Source of the DNA: CAWIHS01 sp963836005
GTDB taxonomy: Bacteria > Pseudomonadota > Gammaproteobacteria > GRL18
NCBI GenBank assembly: GCA_963836005.1
Contig: CAWIHS010000005.1
Span: 124,001 to 188,000, forward strand
DNA: 64,000 nt
Direction: 5' to 3'
The number at the start of each line of letters is the position of its first letter. The first letter of the stretch is position 1. The notes below the pieces were generated by a model. That model was not told where the DNA came from and did no database searches. It was given only the letters and a program-made list of their open reading frames with translations. This document shows positions 1 to 9,068 of the stretch, one piece after another. The translations under genes were made by a program, and so were the position numbers.

Positions 1-167
1 CTTTCTCAGTATTTTCGTTTCTGTTAGAAAAGTAGGAATGCTCTATATCTAAAAGAGCCGAATGTATTATTGTAAGTGAACCACTGCCCTCTTTGGCACT
101 TACCTCAAGAGAGATATTTAAAGAAAAGAGTAAAATTAAACATATTCCTACAATATTCTTATTCATT
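1..167 (-). CDS. Partial secreted protein, cut by the left window edge
   Basis: An open frame reads leftwards from an ATG at 165-167 to the window edge without a stop, giving 55 residues. An AGGG ribosome-binding motif lies about nine bases upstream of the ATG. The first 24 residues look like a Sec signal peptide: a lysine near the N-terminus, then a hydrophobic stretch (IVGICLILLFSLNI) and a likely cleavage site around VSA-K. The remaining residues are polar with no recognisable domain. It is on the same strand as the transglutaminase-like gene upstream (416-2879) and may be the third gene of one secreted-protein group. Function unknown. Confidence 0.55.
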
Positions 168-415
168 CAAGTATCCCTATAATATTTATCTATTCTTCGT
201 TTATGTAATCCTTTTCACATGATCAAACTACATACGTTATTTGAAGTAGAAAATGATGCATTCAATATTAAATATCATATAATTAAAAAAACACCAGGTA
301 CATCATCTGCTTCTTCGTTAGTGTCATCACTATCATCTTCTTCTACATATCAACTGTCATCTTGATATGGTGGTGCAACATCTTCCCAAGCATAATCTGT
401 TTTCTTTTCACCATC

Positions 416-2879
416 TTACTTTTTATCATATCTTCTTTCCCACTTCTCAAATTCTTCATATTCCTCTTCTGTCCAAGGTCTAAAACCATATTCTTCAGAT
501 GAATCGTAAAGTTCTTCAATACCAACTTCAATGAACTCAGCAACAATGATTAACCAAGAGAATATATGCGTACTAGCTAACAAAGAAACGAAACTTATTA
601 GTGATACTCCAAAGCAAATTAAAGTCATTTGAGCTTGTTCTTTTCTTTTTTCTGGATGACCAGGATATGACGTTACCAAGGGAGATTCAAGAGCACATTT
701 GCTTATAAAAATTCCTTTAAATGTTAATAATATAAGGTATTCTGTTGTAGATTCACCTCTACCGTCCATCATGCCAATTGTCTGTCCCTTCTTTGGATCA
801 ATTCGCCACCAACCATATACTTCTTTTCCTGCAATATTCATTGCTTGCTCTGGAGTAACAATGATATATTTGTCCTGTAAGTCAGTCTGTAATCTCTCAA
901 AGATGACATCGTTCAATTGTTGTTGAATATTTTTCAAATCCTCAAAAGTATGCAAGGTTATCCATTTAATTCCCTGCGCCTCTGATCTCATAAACATCTC
1001 TGCCGTATTTTGAGTCACTTTCCCAATACTTTTTACACTCATATTTTCAGACAGCGTATCTAATATGCCTTGCTGCACTCTGGCCATGAATCTTTGCTCA
1101 GGTGATTTGTTCTTTACTTCCACCTCATTACTGATAATGTCTATACCCGCTGAACTAACTAACTTGCCTTCCTCCCCTGTTTGTAGATTGCGTGAAAAAG
1201 TCACAATATTTGGACGTGCCAGATAAATATTTTGTGAATATTGCTGTTGACGTAATACAGCATATTGGTAATTGAGCCCAGGCAATGGTGTGATCCCTTG
1301 CAGCTTTTTAAAAAAGTCTTTTATCGAATGTGAGTCTTGTATTGAATGTATTAATTGCTTACGGTTATCAAGCAGCCGACTGCCGGTCAGGTAAGCGATA
1401 TAATTTGGTTGTAAATTGGATAGCCTGAACAAGAATGTCCAACTCGCCCAGGAGCGCAAGTCCTCGATTAATACGCTCTGCTTCACTCATCTTAAATGCA
1501 CGAATGGTATCGTCCTTAATTTCAACCGATTTCAAAAGATTGAAAACATTACGACGATTTTTCTGTGATGCTTCTCCTGGCAACCTTGTCTCATATTCAA
1601 GCCATTCTGCAATAAGCTGTGTATCCTTATTTTTTTCTTGTTGTGTTTCTTCTCCTGACATCGAGTTCATAAAGCCGCCCCACACTTTCCTGGTAGCTTC
1701 ACCTACAGAATCGTCTTTCTTTCCAGGCTCATTATTGACCTCTCCGGTATTCGTAAAACTGGATTGAGCAATTTCTTCAGAACCAATCGTTAATACCGGA
1801 AGCCATTCTTTTTCCTTCGATATTTCTTCTTTCAAACGTTCAGATGGATTTTCAACCGCAAATAAATCAAGATCCTCGGGCCAGTTCAGTGGCAGGTGTT
1901 TTAAATGAATTCTTTTTCCAAACAGTTCTGAAGGACGCAGGGTATATTCAAATACTTTTTCTTCCCAGAGTTCCCCTTCTTCTAAACGTTCAATAAGAAC
2001 ACGGACAGTAACCCGATGTTGCAGACTTTTATCTATTTCATCAGGTTGAAGCGTTGTAATAATGTTTAAAGTAGTGTTAAAAGTTTTATCCTGTGGCAAT
2101 GATGCATCGGCATCGTTCCAAACTGAACTGTTTTTATACTGCACCCACCAGTGATCCTGAAGTGCCTTTATCGCCTTGTCCAGGTCTTCTTTACTGGTGT
2201 CATATTCAGGTTCGCCTATCAACTCAAGTATGGCTTCCGTTTGATCTGCAACCTGTTGTGAAAGCTCCTCGGAGAGATATTGCTGTTGTAAAGTCAATCT
2301 TCTGGCAATTGTTTGTAACTCCGCTGCATCTAGATCAAATTTATTCGCCTGCTTGATAATATACTCATCAAGAGTTTGTGCTGATTGTGTATTAACAGAA
2401 AACGGACCTTCGGGTGGGATTGGACGAGCCTTGTTTAACAACATTTCTGCCTGTTCTGCAGTTAGAGAAGTCCTTGCAAGCCTGGCTTCATGGCCTGCAA
2501 TGGTAAGCAATTTATGCAGCAACAATGCCCTGTCCAGGCTGTTACCCAGGCGATCCATTAAAACGCCAACCGGTCCTCGCAATGTACCGCGATAAGGCAC
2601 CAGGTAGGTGTTATCTCTTACCCATTCAAACAGGGCGACTGGATCTTCCCCAACTTTGTCAACAATGGCTTGTGGATCAAACGTATCTCGTGGAATCTCC
2701 TTGACCGCTACTTCAAGCGCATCAAACAGTCGTTCCAGTTTTGCAATGGTCTGCTCTTTTTGCGCCTGTCTTTCGTCGGCTTCCCGCTGTGCAGCAGGCA
2801 ACGCCAATACCCCGCTCCATTGGAACAACAATACAATGATCATGATCCATGATAGAAATTTCATGAGTCGATTTTGCAT
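416..2879 (-). pseudogene. Transglutaminase-like secreted or membrane protein, apparently frameshifted
   Basis: Two overlapping frames look like one gene of about 820 codons. Frame one (1368-2879, 503 codons) starts with a signal peptide or anchor (residues 7-27). It has a transglutaminase-like core: a helix around residues 105-130, then HWWVQY (H243) and WNDADAS (D256, D258), which fit the His and Asp of the triad. Where the catalytic cysteine is expected, the helix reads GNSLDRALL with Ser114. Frame one ends in low-complexity sequence just after DILVQAIQ. The second frame (stop at 416) continues with a plausible family sequence (QPNYIAYLTGSRLL), so a one-base shift near 1410-1428 is likely. 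The C-terminal part has a GWWRIDPKKG motif, two membrane segments (about 250-315 of that frame) and an acidic tail. It could be a true pseudogene or an assembly error. Confidence 0.6.
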
Positions 2880-2942
2880 ATTTGTTCCTCCGGTAGTCTA
2901 TAAAGGGTCAGAGGGTGTATATTGAAATCAGGTGTTGAAAGG

Positions 2943-3458
2943 TTATTGCCCTGTCGGTTCCAGCAACAGGCATTGCCAGCCAGTCTTCTGTTCACCTGTT
3001 CTCCAGGGTTTGAAGTCAGCAAACACTTTATCAACCGTATTAACTTCGATAACTTTTGCGCGAACTGCCTCCAGGGCATCATTACCGCAGTTTTCAACCA
3101 TGCATTCACAGCGGTAGTGCCCCTGCTGCAGGCAGATCCACCCTGTAACAGCATCACTTGTGCGTTGCGGACCGTACTTTCTGGCCAAATCTGCTGAGGA
3201 AATATCTTTTTTAATCTGCCCAAGGCGTCCAGAAATCGCGTTATTGCCGCAATATTGCTGGTCACAGAAACAATGAAACAGGATTTCCTGAGGTGTTTGC
3301 TGTGGTTCCGTTAAAGGCGGCTGAGGAGCAAAAGGGTTTGATAGAGGCGGCGGTTTACTGGAGTGGCCAGGACCAAAACCCATGGCTGAGACTGAGAGAG
3401 GTAAAGTGGCAGTACCCAGAATAAAAATCAACAGGAATGACTTTAACATCGTCAGCAT
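2943..3458 (-). CDS. Cysteine-rich secreted protein of unknown function
   Basis: A 171-residue protein with a clear signal peptide (residues 1-25, cleavage near VSA-MG), a proline-rich linker (about 32-58) and a C-terminal part with about nine cysteines. These appear in repeated patterns such as FHCFCDQQYC and YRCECMVENC, each followed by a GN and an aspartate or asparagine. The two half-repeats (about 60-110 and 112-165) each end in a TGW motif followed by Cys, so the protein looks like a duplicated disulfide-bonded module. It lies 63 bases upstream of the transglutaminase-like gene on the same strand, probably in one transcript. No family recognised. Confidence 0.6.
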   Translation of the reverse strand: MLTMLKSFLLIFILGTATLPLSVSAMGFGPGHSSKPPPLSNPFAPQPPLTEPQQTPQEILFHCFCDQQYCGNNAISGRLGQIKKDISSADLARKYGPQRTSDAVTGWICLQQGHYRCECMVENCGNDALEAVRAKVIEVNTVDKVFADFKPWRTGEQKTGWQCLLLEPTGQ

Positions 3459-3746
3459 CTCCTAAATGGTAGGAAAAAATACAGAATTAAACAACAGTTA
3501 CTTATATGCTGATATTGCTTCTTTAAATTATCAAAATCCTCATTGAGAGTCTACCGGTAACTTAACCTTTGTTGACGAGGATCAATCATCACTTCTAATT
3601 GCCATTTATTGGCTCTGCAACAAGGTACAATAAAGAGAATGGCGTTCAATGACTGCCTGTACTTGAAAAAGAGATGAACTAAAATTTATTTTCATAACTT
3701 CACATTTATACGGATACTTACTGTAAACAAGCCGTCACCACGTCAA

Positions 3747-4448
3747 ATGAGACCTATTCTGCTAATTGTAATCCTGATAATTGCGGAAACGCTGTCTATC
3801 CAAACGGCTAATTCTGCCGAATGTCTCCTCAAGCCCAAACGACTTAACATTCAAGTTTCCGATGACGGCTTAAACTGGCTCGCCGGTGAAGAGTTCTCGG
3901 GATCGTGCAATAAAGTGCCAGCCAATGAATGGAACATACACCAATTGAATACCACAAAAGTTTGGGAAGCGACCAATGGCCCATCCGGCAGTGGACGGTA
4001 TTGGAATATCACCATTGGTTTGTCCAATAATCTGGCTTCACACCCTGTGAAGGGATTCTGCCTGTACACCTCTACCATTGGCTGGCGAACCCTTCAGCGT
4101 TATGACAGAACACCGTTACCATGGATAAATGATTTAGACGAAGACGGGAAACCAGAGTTCCTGTTATGGGACAGCTTTCCTCTTAGCGATGAGTTGTCCA
4201 CAGGGCAATTTGGTCTCGTAGCATGGGTTTATAAGTTGACAGAGAAAAATAATTTCAAGCTCGATTGGGATTTGACTAAAAAAATGGCTTCCGAATTGGC
4301 AGAAGCATACCGTCAACCAATTGAAGATCAAATTTTTGGACTATCCAACCTGCGAAAAAAGGCCGCCGAAGGGCTTAACGCGCTTGCGTCTGGAAAATGC
4401 ATCAACAGAACCGAAACAGCCAGAATTTATTTACCAGCTGGAGGATAG
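3747..4448 (+). CDS. Secreted protein of unknown function
   Basis: A 233-residue protein starting with a signal peptide (about 1-23, cleavage near NSA-EC). It has cysteines at the mature N-terminus, in the middle and near the C-terminus, and a DLDEDGKPEFLLW segment that resembles an FG-GAP/VCBS-type calcium-binding loop. No ribosome-binding site is obvious before the ATG. It stands alone: upstream is a 288-base spacer shared with the oppositely oriented cysteine-rich gene, and downstream is another secreted gene. I do not recognise the family. Confidence 0.55.
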   Translation: MRPILLIVILIIAETLSIQTANSAECLLKPKRLNIQVSDDGLNWLAGEEFSGSCNKVPANEWNIHQLNTTKVWEATNGPSGSGRYWNITIGLSNNLASHPVKGFCLYTSTIGWRTLQRYDRTPLPWINDLDEDGKPEFLLWDSFPLSDELSTGQFGLVAWVYKLTEKNNFKLDWDLTKKMASELAEAYRQPIEDQIFGLSNLRKKAAEGLNALASGKCINRTETARIYLPAGG

Positions 4449-4635
4449 TATCTTTCTAGACTAGTACATGAGAGAAGTATAATTTTTTTGATTTGGAAAG
4501 AGTGTACTTTTATTCATGCCCCAAAATAGTATTTGGATCTTTTACATTGCTGGAACTTGTAAAATTAAGGATATCTTCTATGGTCATATTTTATTATTGT
4601 AGCATAATCTACCTACATTGATATTAGGACTCAAT

Positions 4636-5783
4636 ATGTTGAAACAATATTATTTTTCTTTCTCACTTTTATTACTTCTGTTAATTTTTAATACTGCTTA
4701 TGCTTCTTTAGAAGATGATAGCAATACGATTTTTAATTGGGCGGAACAGCAATATCCAGAATATTTTTCTCCCGCAGGACAAACTACTCAAATATGGGGT
4801 GTTTGGTATTTTCGTTTTTATCCAGACAAGGGAATTTATCTTGGTGTCAATAATCTAGGCAATGTACATGTTATAGGAGGAGTATTCGGTAACAATCCTC
4901 TCTTTGTGGGGATGGCTGCAAGCTTTCTGAATATTATTCTAGATGGGGGGATTATTAATCCTGGCAACGGAAATTGTGTGGCAACAGTACTCACTCCGGT
5001 GGGACGGTGATGAAATATGAAAACTTGCCCGTTGAGCCAATTGATTTATCAGTGGATATGTCGACAATTTACCCCGGTTTATTGAATCAGTTAAGTACAG
5101 AGCAGCTGGCATTGTTGCAAATGCAAATGGCTGATATTAATTCGAGTTTGGCCGCTAATCAGCTTGATCAGCTTGAAACACCTAAATGGAGCAGGACCGA
5201 AACAGTCCTGGAAAATACCTTTACTCAATATAAGTCAGATACCGTGAAAACCAGTGAAAGTCAGGTGGGTGGCAATACCCTCACTGAATCATCGCATCAC
5301 ATAGGCTCTGCTGACTTTGAAATAATCAATGGCATGCCGTATGCGATCAAGTCTGACCAGACAGGTGAAACAGTTATGAATGTTGCGCCGATAAATTCCA
5401 GTTATGATTTGACAATATCGCACACTCCTCATTTTTTAAGTGGGCCGACATATGAAGCATGTGAAGGTCAGTCCTGGTATAGCCCATCAGTGACAGCCAA
5501 TAAAACAATGACGCAAATACAGGATGGTGTTCGCTCTGCAGTAGATGAATCATTCGAAGTGGGTGGGTTAACGATGGTTGTAGAAGCCGTTAATGAGTCA
5601 ATGACCGTACCTGCAGGAACCTTTAATACAGTCAGATATAGAGGTACAAGTGATTATACATTAGCATCGGAAAATTATTCTCTCTCATGGGTGAGTATCG
5701 AGTATGGTGTAGAAGTAAAAGTAGAAAATTATAGTAATGGTAAATTAACAAATGGTTCACTATTAATGTCGCTTACTCTGTAA
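4636..5783 (+). pseudogene. Secreted two-module protein, probably split by a frameshift
   Basis: The first frame (ATG 4636, AGGA about 7 bases upstream, stop 5010) gives a signal peptide and an FNWAEQQYPEYFSP module. That motif is common at the start of secreted proteins in many gammaproteobacteria. The frame ends shortly after NPGNGNC. A second frame opens at about 4959, has no ribosome-binding site of its own, and runs to 5783. It gives about 265 residues containing a beta-rich domain with a PAGTFNTVRYRG motif near the end. The motif order and lack of a spacer suggest one gene of about 380 codons with a one-base shift between 4959 and 5010. Two translationally coupled genes cannot be excluded. 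Confidence 0.5.
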
Positions 5784-6480
5784 TTCTTAGTACACAGCAG
5801 AGTTCAGTTCATAAATGTTACTTTTCGCTTGCTGCCGATGTGTTTGCTGGCGACTATAGAATGGTTGGTTTGATTGCTTTCTACATTTTATAATCACCCA
5901 TTAAAAAATGGCAGCCAATCTCCTGAACAATAGAGCTACAGTTTATAAAGCCCAGTCATTCATATACGCTTATTGTATCCACATTGTTTTTATTGACGGT
6001 CAAGGTTATTTTTTTGTGCTCTATTTTTTCAGTGCTAATTGCTCAATAAATGTGAACGCTTTTCTTCCATGCCCTTTGTTACATTCCGCTGAGATAATAT
6101 AAAACTTACTTCAAAAGGTAAGAAATTCAATAACGTTTTCAAACTACAGTTCAAATTTATTGAGTAAAATCAGGCAAAATTATCATGAGTGCTGAAAAAA
6201 TATCAGAAATTATCACTCAATACGCTGTAATCTTCTGTTTTAAGTGATATTTCCTTCTATCAAGGAGAGAAATATCCTACTCGTAGATTTTGGATTTTGC
6301 AGGATAGTCAGAAAATTGATGTTGTGTTAGTCGTTCTCACCAGAAAACACATTGATTGAACTCATACTCAGGAATAGATGACCGAGATAGGTTTAACTAA
6401 GTACAATATTTACTGTCTCAGCATAATACCATAAACTATTATTTATTCTTTAAACTCACAACAAAACGACAAATATATTT
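5784..6480. other. 697-base AT-rich spacer without a recognised gene
   Basis: No open frame here has a plausible protein or ribosome-binding site. The longest candidate (5908-6102 on the plus strand) has no signal or family character. I see no strong inverted repeat or terminator. It may be decayed sequence in the accessory region. Confidence 0.4.
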
Positions 6481-7152
6481 ATGAATTGGAAAACTGACTA
6501 TCGTTCCTTTTACTACGAAGGTGCGCCGGAACCAGATGATCTTACACTCTCAACCAATGATACTGTTTTAATGAGTATCGATGTTCAAAACACCTATCTA
6601 AAACTTCCTAATGATGCAGTGGAACAAAAACGCTGGACACCTTTTCATAAGCGTATGAATGAAATTGTTATTCCGACTACAGCCAAACTACAAAATTATT
6701 TTCGACAACATGGCATGAAGGTATTACATGCTCGTATTGCTTGTTTGTTGGATAATGGTGAGGACCGTTCATTGAGTCAAAAAAAACCAGGATGGAATTA
6801 TCTGCTACTTCCAAAAAATAGTAATGAATCTCAGATTGTTTCAGCACTTGCTCCAATAAATGATGAGATTGTAGTAACTAAAACGACTGATAGTGCATTG
6901 ACCGGAACCAACCTCCGTTTAATCCTTAGCAATATGGGGATAAAAAATGTTGTACTCACAGGTATTTTTACAGACCAATGTATTTCATCGACTGTACGTA
7001 GTTTAGCTGATGAAAGTTTTAATGTTCTTTTAGTTGAAGATTGTTGTGCCGCTGGTACAGATGAACTTCACCAAAAAGAACTGAAGATCCTTAATATGAT
7101 TTATTGTCATGTTGTTTCCAGTACTGAGTTGGTAGGTTTTTTTGATATATAA
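6481..7152 (+). CDS. Cysteine hydrolase, isochorismatase family
   Basis: A 223-residue protein with the isochorismatase-like fold. The catalytic triad is visible: Asp34 in MSIDVQN, Lys134 in VVTKTTDSAL and Cys167 in FTDQCISST. The family hydrolyses amide or ester-like bonds in small molecules such as isochorismate, nicotinamide, N-carbamoylsarcosine or ureidoacrylate, through a cysteine thioester. The substrate cannot be read from this sequence. The gene is isolated between a 697-base spacer and transposase remnants, which suits horizontally acquired cargo. Confidence 0.85.
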   Translation: MNWKTDYRSFYYEGAPEPDDLTLSTNDTVLMSIDVQNTYLKLPNDAVEQKRWTPFHKRMNEIVIPTTAKLQNYFRQHGMKVLHARIACLLDNGEDRSLSQKKPGWNYLLLPKNSNESQIVSALAPINDEIVVTKTTDSALTGTNLRLILSNMGIKNVVLTGIFTDQCISSTVRSLADESFNVLLVEDCCAAGTDELHQKELKILNMIYCHVVSSTELVGFFDI

Positions 7153-7172
7153 ATTAGTTATCACCTCTGAAT

Positions 7173-7560
7173 TCAAGTCATAAGTGCATAACCGCTTAAG
7201 TCTTCTTGCTTGATCCCGGTCAGCTCTTCAAAAACTTCATACGGCTTTTTGAATTCCAGACATTTTCCGGGCCTGCTATTGAGCTTATGTACCGCATCCA
7301 AAAACCTGCTCCTTTGTTACGTCAATCAACGCCATTGACTTAGGGAAATACTGCCTCAATAAACCATTGGCGTTTTCATTTTGTCCATGCTCCCGGGAGT
7401 GATAAGGTTTTGCAAAACAGGTAGCGCATTGGATCGCCAGGGCCATCTCTTCATGCAAGCAAAACTCTTTTCCATTATCGAACGTCATGGTTTTTACAAA
7501 GCGTTTTAGCGGCTTCAGTCAGTACGTTATGCCATCACTCACCTCGCGTGCCTTTTTATT
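7173..7560 (-). mobile_element. Decayed IS30-family transposase 3' remnant
   Basis: On the minus strand the C-terminal catalytic part of an IS30-type DDE transposase can be read, but only by switching frames. A piece upstream of 7489 reads KKAREVSDGI then KPLKRFVKTM. The middle piece (7285-7488) reads TFDNGKEF (second catalytic Asp) and REHGQNENANGLLRQYFP, which carries the catalytic Glu. The last piece, to 7173, reads DAVHKLNSRPGKCLEF and KPYEVFEELTG. At least two frameshifts are needed, and the N-terminal half with its helix-turn-helix is missing. Non-functional. Confidence 0.8.
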
Positions 7561-7563
7561 GCT

Positions 7564-7997
7564 GACAGGCATGGCCAGGCGTAATACGGGGCTTAAAACA
7601 AATGGCCAGTAAAAGAAAGCTGAGTACAAAGAAAACAGAAAAGCTGAGAAAAATCTGCAATTATCTCAAGAAGAATCAGGACAGAATGCATTATGATAAA
7701 TACCTTGAAAAAGGTTATCCCATTGCCTCAGGTGTTATTGAAGGTGCCTGCAGACACTTTGTTAAAGATCGTATGGAAAGAGCTGGGATGCGCTGGACAA
7801 TTAAAGGTGCTCAGGCCATGTTAGATGTTCGGTCAGTTTATCTGAATGAACACTGGGATGAATTTACACGATTCAGGATTAAAAAATCAATTCAGAATTA
7901 TACCCTGGCCATAAAATTGTTGAGAAGTTTGAATGGAAAATTGTCGCTTAAACAGGCGCGGGTGCTCGATCAAGCCCTTTTTCTAATAATAAATTAG
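7564..7997 (+). mobile_element. ISKra4-family transposase C-terminal remnant
   Basis: The frame encodes the C-terminal part of an ISKra4-type transposase. The motif KGYPIASGVIEGACRH, followed by VKDRMERAGMRW and then GAQAMLDVRSVYLN, is characteristic. Coding similarity can be followed upstream of the first ATG (7602) to about 7564 (GVIRGLKQ), then stops at an in-frame TGA. The N-terminal two thirds are therefore lost at the junction with the IS30 remnant. A protein of 131 residues could still be made from 7602 but would lack the DDE domain's N-terminal part. Confidence 0.8.
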
Positions 7998-8164
7998 CTA
8001 TATGTATAGACATGATTTTTTTACTCCAGTGTTTAAATTAAACACGATTTGAAACTAAAACAGGGATAACTTATAGGTAACACAAAATATTTTTAAGGTT
8101 TTAAAAATCTTATTTGTTATGTTTTGTATTGATATAGGTAATTGATAATAAATGATTTTTAGAG

Positions 8165-8238
8165 TGGAGGCTGGACCCGGAGTCGAACCGAGATCCACGG
8201 ATTTGCAATCCGCTGCATAGCCATTCTGCCATCCAGCC
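8165..8238 (-). tRNA. tRNA-Cys (GCA)
   Basis: The minus strand folds as a tRNA. The acceptor stem is GGCTGGA with TCCAGCC, the D-arm contains GGCTATGCAG, the anticodon loop TTGCAAA gives GCA, and the T-arm is GGTTCGACTCC. The discriminator base is U, as usual for tRNA-Cys, and CCA is encoded. It follows tRNA-Gly on the same strand, as in the E. coli pgsA region. Confidence 0.96.
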
Positions 8239-8316
8239 ATAATAGTAAACTTCACTTTAAAGTGACTTGAACTAAATTGTACAAATAAAAAGTGGAGTTT
8301 ATCCTGGAAAACGAAT

Positions 8317-8392
<76 letters not shown>

Positions 8393-8402
8393 TTTATTCG
8401 AT

Positions 8403-8437
8403 GGGGTGTATTTTACCTTGAACAACAACTATGTCAA
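8403..8437 (-). promoter_or_regulatory. Sigma-70 promoter for the tRNA-Gly/tRNA-Cys transcript
   Basis: Reading the minus strand, a consensus TTGACA (-35, 8432-8437) is followed after 16 bases by TAAAAT (-10, 8410-8415). The start point would be near 8403, about ten bases upstream of tRNA-Gly. It lies between the pgsA stop and the tRNAs, so the tRNAs need not depend on read-through from pgsA. Confidence 0.65.
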
Positions 8438-8479
8438 TGATTTTTTATCAGCTTTTATTTTTTTTAAACACTTCGAAGG

Positions 8480-9049
8480 CTATTTTTCCTGTAACACCGG
8501 CAAAGCAGCACTTATATAATCCACCATTGACCAAAGCGTTAAAAATACCGCAACATAAAGCAGTGCAAAGCCAACCTGAGCAGTTGAAATACCATAAATA
8601 GTATCAGCATAAATCAGGAAGATCAAAGCCAGCATCTGAGCTGTGGTTTTAACTTTACCAATAATGGAAACAGCAACACTTTGACGAGCCCCGACTTCCG
8701 CCATCCACTCTCTGAGTGCTGAAATAGTAATTTCTCTGCCGATAATAATCGCAGCGGCTACACTCATGAATACACCATGATATTCAGTCGGGTTTTGATC
8801 GACCAGCAGCACCAGGGCCACTGCTACCATAATTTTATCAGCCACCGGATCCAGAAACGCTCCAAAAGCAGATGTCTGATCCAGGCGTCTTGCCAGATAA
8901 CCGTCAAACCAGTCGGTGATAGCTGCCAGTGTAAATATCAGGGTTGCGGCTTCTTTGGACCACCCAACGGGTAAATAAAAAACCAGTACAAAAATAGGTA
9001 CTAGCACTATTCTCAGAGAGGTTAAAGCATTAGGAATATTGTAAGGCAT
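8480..9049 (-). CDS. pgsA: Phosphatidylglycerophosphate synthase
   Basis: A 189-residue membrane protein that joins CDP-diacylglycerol to glycerol-3-phosphate to give phosphatidylglycerophosphate, the committed step of acidic phospholipid synthesis in the inner membrane. The CDP-alcohol phosphotransferase signature D-G-x2-A-R-x8-G-x3-D-x3-D is present (DWFDGYLARRL then GAFLDPVADK). About five hydrophobic segments surround it. The length fits the family (E. coli 182). It lies 19 bases downstream of uvrC on the same strand, in the conserved uvrY-uvrC-pgsA order. Confidence 0.95.
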   Translation of the reverse strand: MPYNIPNALTSLRIVLVPIFVLVFYLPVGWSKEAATLIFTLAAITDWFDGYLARRLDQTSAFGAFLDPVADKIMVAVALVLLVDQNPTEYHGVFMSVAAAIIIGREITISALREWMAEVGARQSVAVSIIGKVKTTAQMLALIFLIYADTIYGISTAQVGFALLYVAVFLTLWSMVDYISAALPVLQEK

Positions 9050-9068
9050 GATGATTTACCCATCAAAT

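Noticed and set aside
2861..3265. 134-codon minus-strand frame overlapping the Cys-rich gene
   Set aside because: It is the other-frame shadow of 2943-3458, which has a signal peptide and a clear cysteine pattern.
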